DNA of 16,974 bases from Opitutaceae bacterium (GTDB lineage: Bacteria; Verrucomicrobiota; Verrucomicrobiia; Opitutales; Opitutaceae): the NCBI GenBank assembly GCA_025352845.1, contig JANXSC010000049.1, forward strand, positions 1 to 16,974. Direction: 5' to 3'. Positions 13,212 through 16,974 of the stretch are shown piece by piece. Positions within the stretch are counted from its first letter, which is position 1; every line of letters begins with the position of its first letter. The notes under the pieces were generated by a model. That model had not been told where the DNA came from. It did no database searches and was given only the letters and a program-made list of their open reading frames with translations. Position numbers and translations under genes: made by a program.

Positions 13212-14684
13212 CTAGCTACAAAGAAACGCGTGTAACTCCGCCGCCAGTTTACCGCCGAAGCCCGGAACTTCGGCGATTTGTTCGGCGGTCGCGGCGCGGA
13301 GTTTTTCGATGGAGGAAAAATGCGCGAGGAGCGCCGCGCGGCGGACGGGGCCGAGGCCGGGGAAATCGTCGAGCACGCTCTCGCGAATTTTTTTGGAGCG
13401 GAGGTCGGCGTTGTAGGTGTTGGCGAAGCGGTGCGCTTCGTCGCGCAGGCGCTGGAGCACGTTCAGGCCGGGATGATTCAGCGGCAGGTTGAGCGGCGGG
13501 CGCTCGTCGGGAAAAATGATCGTCTCGTGCTGCTTCGCGAGGCCGATGAGCGCGGGCGGCGTGAGGTCGAGCGCGAGGAACGCTTTCAGCGCCGCACCGA
13601 TCTGGCCGCGGCCGCCGTCGATCACGACGAGATCGGGGAGAGGTTTTTTCTCCTCGGTGAGGCGGCGGTAGCGGCGCCCGACGACCTCCTCCATCGCGCG
13701 GTAGTCGTCGTTACCAATGAAGCTTTTGATTTGGAAACGGCGGTAGTTGTCCTTGTCGGGCCGGCCGTCGGCGAAGTGCACCATCGAGGCGACGACGAAC
13801 GTGCCCGAGATGTGCGAGATGTCGAAGCACTCCATCGTGCGCGGCGGAGCGGGGAGGCCGAGCGCGAGTTGCAGCGCGGCGAGCGATTCCAGGTCGCCCT
13901 CGGGCCGCGTGTGATCGGTGCGCTCGAAGCGGCGGGTCTTGCGAAGCGTTTCCTCGAGCGCGAAGACGACGTCGCGCAGGCTGGCGGCTTTCTCGAACTC
14001 CTGCCGCGTGGCGGCGTTGGTCATCTCGGTGCGGAGCGTCTCCAGCCACTCGCGCGATTTTCCCTCGAGAAACGCGCACGCGTCCTCGACGCGGCGGCGA
14101 TACGCCTCGGCGGTGACGAGGTTTTCGGTGCCGTAGAGTTCCTCGCGCACGTCGTCGTAGAGTTGCCACGTGCCGTCGGGGAGTTTTTGCGGCGTGCTGT
14201 CGGCGAGCAAAATCCCAAATTGCCGCCGCATCTGCGCGAGCGTTTTGCGCAGCAGGCCGCTGTGCGCGAACGGCCCGAAGTAGCGCGAGCGATCCTCTTT
14301 CTTCAGGCGCGTGAGCCGGAAGCGCGGCAACTCTTCGCCGAGATCGACGCGCACGAGGAGGAAGCGTTTGTCGTCGGTGAAGTCGGTGTTGTAGCGCGGC
14401 CGCCACTGCTTGATCAGTTTGCCCTCGAGGAGCAGGGCCTCGGGCTCGGACTTCACCTCGATGGTTTCCACATCGGCGATGAGCTGGAGGAGCGCGCGGA
14501 TCTTCGGCTGGTCGATCGTGCGCGCGCGCCCGCGCTGGAAATACGACGACACTCGCTTCTTCAGGCTGCGCGCCTTGCCGACGTAGATGATCCGGCCGAG
14601 TCGATCCTTCATCAGGTAAACGCCCGGCTTGTCCGGCAGTGCGCGGACTTTTTCCTTCAACGTGATCGGTTGGTTCTCGCTCAT
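13212..14684 (-). CDS. uvrC: Excinuclease ABC subunit C, short form
   Basis: UvrC makes both incisions beside a DNA lesion once UvrB is loaded. The 490-residue product has a GIY-YIG nuclease at about 19-100 (PGVYLMKD, IIYVGKARSLKKRVSSYF), a UVR motif at about 215-245 (EFEKAASLRDVVFALE), an RNase H-like nuclease with Asp288 (ECFDISH), Asp356 (VVIDGG) and His418 (RDEAHRF), and a C-terminal helix-hairpin-helix (440-485). All expected catalytic residues seem present. It is about 110 residues shorter than the E. coli protein. The region after YFGPF lacks the four-cysteine cluster, and the linker between the UVR motif and ECFDISH is about 100 residues shorter. ATG 14684 is preferred to the upstream TTG at 14750, because the extra residues look non-coding. 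It is divergent from cinA with a 68-base gap. A fragment of its 3' end recurs at 12505-12585. Confidence 0.93.
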   Translation of the reverse strand: MSENQPITLKEKVRALPDKPGVYLMKDRLGRIIYVGKARSLKKRVSSYFQRGRARTIDQPKIRALLQLIADVETIEVKSEPEALLLEGKLIKQWRPRYNTDFTDDKRFLLVRVDLGEELPRFRLTRLKKEDRSRYFGPFAHSGLLRKTLAQMRRQFGILLADSTPQKLPDGTWQLYDDVREELYGTENLVTAEAYRRRVEDACAFLEGKSREWLETLRTEMTNAATRQEFEKAASLRDVVFALEETLRKTRRFERTDHTRPEGDLESLAALQLALGLPAPPRTMECFDISHISGTFVVASMVHFADGRPDKDNYRRFQIKSFIGNDDYRAMEEVVGRRYRRLTEEKKPLPDLVVIDGGRGQIGAALKAFLALDLTPPALIGLAKQHETIIFPDERPPLNLPLNHPGLNVLQRLRDEAHRFANTYNADLRSKKIRESVLDDFPGLGPVRRAALLAHFSSIEKLRAATAEQIAEVPGFGGKLAAELHAFLCS

Positions 14685-14752
14685 CGCGGGATCGGGCGCG
14701 GAAACATCGCTGGCATTTTCGGAGAATCCGCCTAATTTCCCGCCCCGCAAGT

Positions 14753-16099
14753 ATGGTTTCCGCCCACAACACCGACGGCTCAGCCCCGCGCCGTCCCGCC
14801 CTCCAAGTCCGCTACGAGCTGATTACGCTTGGCGACGAGCTGCTGCTCGGGCTCACGGCCAACGGCCACCTCACCTTCATCGGCGCGCAACTCGGCCGCC
14901 GCGGCGCTCTCCTGCGGCGCAACGTGACGATTACCGACGAGGCCGACGCCATCGCGGCGCAGTTTCGCGAAAGCTGGGCGCGGGCGGATGTGATCATCAC
15001 GACCGGCGGCCTCGGCCCGACCTGCGACGACCGCACGCGCGATGTCGTCGCCGAGGTGCTGGGGCAGAAACTGATTTTCAACGCCGCCATCAAGCAGGCG
15101 ATCGAGGAGCGGTTTGCCCGCCATGGTCGGAAGATGACGGACAACAATCTCAAGCAGGCCTACGTCTTCGAGCGCGGGGAAGTGTTGAACAATCCAAACG
15201 GCACCGCGCCCGGCCTGTGGGCCGAACAGGATGGCAAGGTGCTGGTGATGTTGCCCGGCCCGCCCAACGAGCTGCAACCGATGTTCGTGGATCAGGTGGT
15301 GCCCCGACTCGCGGCGCGCGGGCTCCTGCTCGAGCGCGAGGCCTATGTGCAGTTGCGCACGGCCGGCGTCGGCGAATCCGCCCTCGAAACGAAACTCCAA
15401 CCGATCTTCGACCGCGTGGGTCCGGCGTTGAGCGTGGCGTTCTGCGCGCACCAGGGCGCGGTGGATTGCCGCGTGAGTTCGCCGAGCGGTGCGCTGACGA
15501 CTTCGGATCTCGAAGCGGTGGCGGGCGAATGCGCGACACTGCTCGGCGATGACTTCATGTGCTACGGCCATGATTCGCTCGCGCGGGTGTGCGCGGAGCT
15601 GTTGCGCGGTCAGGAAAAAAAACTCGCGGTGGTCGAGACGGCGACCGGCGGTTTGCTGGCCAACGCCTTCACCGAGGTCTGCGGGGCGTGCAAATTTTTC
15701 GCCGGCGGCGTCGTGTGCTGCTCGAACGACGCGAAGATGCAGCTCCTCGGTGTGCCCGAGTGCCTGCTGCTCCAACACGGCGCGGTGAGTGACGAGGCCG
15801 CGGTCGCGATGGCCACCGGCGCGGCCGAGACGCTCGGCGCCGACTACGCGCTCGCGGTGACGGGTTTCGCCGGTGCGGCGGAGACGGGCGCGTCGCCGGG
15901 CGCGAATGCGGTCGGCACAATTTTCATCGCGCTGTTTTCCCCCGCCGGCGTGTGGTCGAAAAAACTCAGCTACCCCGGCCCGCGGCCGACCGTGAAGGTG
16001 CGTGCCGTAAACGCCGCGCTCGACTGGTTGCGCCGCGAACTCCTGCGTGCGCACCGCGGCGAGGCCACGCCCACGCGGCGCATCGGCGTGATGCAATGA
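14753..16099 (+). CDS. cinA: CinA-family protein, MoaB-like domain plus PncC-type amidase domain
   Basis: The 448-residue, two-domain CinA protein is of usual length. The N-terminal MoaB-like domain (about 20-185) carries ELITLGDELLLG and TTGGLGPTCDDRTRD, and in studied relatives acts as an ADP-ribose/nucleotide pyrophosphatase. The C-terminal PncC domain (about 275-430) matches NMN deamidase, which returns nicotinamide mononucleotide to NAD synthesis: GGLLANAFTEVCGACKFFAG, VCCSNDAKMQLLGV, QHGAVSDEAA. The usual AESCTGG reads VETATGG here (Thr296 for Ser), and GIAGP reads GFAGA, so deamidase activity may be altered. ATG 14753 adds about 18 residues before the conserved VRYELITLG; no ribosome site is evident. 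Its TGA overlaps the next gene's ATG (ATGA), so they are probably cotranslated. Confidence 0.9.
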   Translation: MVSAHNTDGSAPRRPALQVRYELITLGDELLLGLTANGHLTFIGAQLGRRGALLRRNVTITDEADAIAAQFRESWARADVIITTGGLGPTCDDRTRDVVAEVLGQKLIFNAAIKQAIEERFARHGRKMTDNNLKQAYVFERGEVLNNPNGTAPGLWAEQDGKVLVMLPGPPNELQPMFVDQVVPRLAARGLLLEREAYVQLRTAGVGESALETKLQPIFDRVGPALSVAFCAHQGAVDCRVSSPSGALTTSDLEAVAGECATLLGDDFMCYGHDSLARVCAELLRGQEKKLAVVETATGGLLANAFTEVCGACKFFAGGVVCCSNDAKMQLLGVPECLLLQHGAVSDEAAVAMATGAAETLGADYALAVTGFAGAAETGASPGANAVGTIFIALFSPAGVWSKKLSYPGPRPTVKVRAVNAALDWLRRELLRAHRGEATPTRRIGVMQ

Positions 16100-16920
16100 G
16101 GCGCGCGCTGCTCGCGTTCGTGACGTTGGCGATCTCCGCGTTGGCCGCGGAATCTCCCACGGCTATGGCGACACGTGTCGGCCCCGAGCGCGGCACGCTG
16201 CTCGTCGTGGGCGGCGGCGCGATGGCGGGGCTGTGGCCGGTGTTTCTCGAACTCGCGGGCGGAAAAGACGCGGCGATCGTGGTGATTCCCACCGCCAACG
16301 AGGGCGAAAACCCGGACGACAAATCAGCGGCGGCGCTGCGGGCGCTCGGCGCCAGCCAGGTCACGCAAATGCACACGCGCGATCCGAAGATCGCGGATAC
16401 GGACGAATTCACGACTCCGCTGCGGACGGCGCGCGCCGTGTGGATTACGGGCGGACGCCAGTGGCGACTGGCCGATGCGTATCTCGGCACGCGCACGCAG
16501 CGGGAATTATTCGCCCTGCTCACGCGCGGCGGCGTGATCGGCGGCAGCTCGGCGGGCGCGACGATTCAGGGCAGCTACCTCGTGCGCGGCGCGCCCTCGG
16601 GCAACACCATCATGATGTCTCCCGGTCACGAGGAAGGCTTCGGTTTTCTGCGCGCCACCACGATCGATCAGCACGTCGACACGCGCAAACGGGCCGAGGA
16701 TTTGCGACCGGTTTTGAAAGCGCATCCGACGCTGCTCGGCATCGCGCTCGACGAGGCGACGGCCGTCATCGCGCGCGGCGATCGTTGCGAGGTTGTGGGC
16801 GCGGGCAACGTGCGGTTCTTCGCGAAGCCCGAGGCGACGCCGGAAATCCTGCGCGCCGGCGCGCGTTACGATCTGGCGGCGCGTAGAGAAGTGCGGCTGG
16901 CGGAAAGTGAAGCGCGTTGA
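16096..16920 (+). CDS. Exported cyanophycinase-like peptidase (S51, class I glutamine amidotransferase-like fold)
   Basis: The 274-residue product begins with a signal peptide (MRRALLAFVTLAISALAAES). The family blocks are clear: LLVVGGGAMAG (35-45), VWITGGRQWRLADAYLGT (115-132), the nucleophile elbow GGSSAGA (149-155, Ser152), and DQHVDTRKR (191-199) followed by LLGIALDEATAVI. Cyanophycinases cut the Asp-Arg polymer cyanophycin into dipeptides; secreted relatives act outside the cell on released polymer or other peptides. The true substrate here is not shown, and no cyanophycin synthetase is in the window. The ATG overlaps the cinA stop by 4 bases, which fixes the start. The last bases and the stop codon form part of an inverted-repeat arm. 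Confidence 0.85.
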   Translation: MRRALLAFVTLAISALAAESPTAMATRVGPERGTLLVVGGGAMAGLWPVFLELAGGKDAAIVVIPTANEGENPDDKSAAALRALGASQVTQMHTRDPKIADTDEFTTPLRTARAVWITGGRQWRLADAYLGTRTQRELFALLTRGGVIGGSSAGATIQGSYLVRGAPSGNTIMMSPGHEEGFGFLRATTIDQHVDTRKRAEDLRPVLKAHPTLLGIALDEATAVIARGDRCEVVGAGNVRFFAKPEATPEILRAGARYDLAARREVRLAESEAR

Positions 16921-16974
16921 CCCCAACGCGCTCGGATTACGACTACGTCCTGAAAGCGCGTTGGGGTCAACGCG
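16913..16974. repeat. Second REP-like double hairpin, reaching the window edge
   Basis: Positions 16913-16932 and 16955-16974 are perfect 20-base reverse complements separated by 22 bases. Each arm is itself a small hairpin: cgcgttg, a 4-base loop, caacgcg. The left arm contains the TGA stop (16918-16920) of the cyanophycinase-like gene. The right arm ends at the last base of the window, so the repeat may extend. It has the same architecture as 4076-4152 but unrelated sequence. It could also help end transcription, though no T-run is seen. Confidence 0.75.

Noticed and set aside
13278..14735. 485-codon plus-strand reading frame opposite uvrC
   Set aside because: It is an Ala/Glu/Arg-rich shadow of uvrC without recognisable motifs.
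14780..16096. 438-codon minus-strand reading frame opposite cinA
   Set aside because: It is a shadow of cinA. The plus-strand frame has conserved CinA motifs and a coupled downstream gene.

Overview
The window looks like chromosomal DNA from a high-GC Verrucomicrobiota bacterium, most likely of the Opitutaceae or a close relative. This is inferred from gene content: a very large secreted delta-60-repeat protein, secreted polysaccharide esterases (a CE15-type glucuronoyl esterase and a sialate O-acetylesterase-like SGNH enzyme), weak use of Shine-Dalgarno sites, and an LSPF-like segment in one exported protein. Nothing in the window fixes the species.

Layout from left to right. (1) 1-3926, minus strand: a giant exported delta-60 (DUF5122) repeat protein with about 23 units, cut by the left edge. 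(2) 3927-4196: an intergenic gap holding a REP-like double hairpin. (3) 4218-5891, plus: a MuiA-family exported protein (DUF4140/DUF4139). (4) 5917-7464, minus, and 7555-8847, plus: two divergently transcribed exported esterases that together suit trimming of acetylated, glucuronate-linked plant xylan. (5) 8916-13198: an accessory segment. It holds a YefM/RelE-type toxin-antitoxin pair (minus), a two-gene type II restriction-modification system (D12-class adenine methylase plus a PD-(D/E)XK endonuclease with a C-terminal winged-helix-like part), gene debris, a diverged fragment of the uvrC 3' end, and a second toxin-antitoxin pair (plus). The methylase, endonuclease and debris are visibly less GC-rich than the flanks. 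(6) 13212-14684, minus: uvrC, short and without the usual four-cysteine cluster. It is divergent from cinA (14753-16099, plus), whose stop overlaps the start of a secreted cyanophycinase-like S51 peptidase gene (16096-16920). (7) 16913-16974: a second double hairpin of different sequence but the same design as the first, running off the right edge.

The main points of interest are in the accessory segment. The second toxin-antitoxin pair lies exactly between two same-orientation copies of the uvrC 3' end, which suggests an integration or recombination event at uvrC. The restriction-modification system sits between two addiction modules. I see no CRISPR array, rRNA, tRNA, transposase or integrase. 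I found no wholly new system that I could defend; the unusual items are listed as findings.
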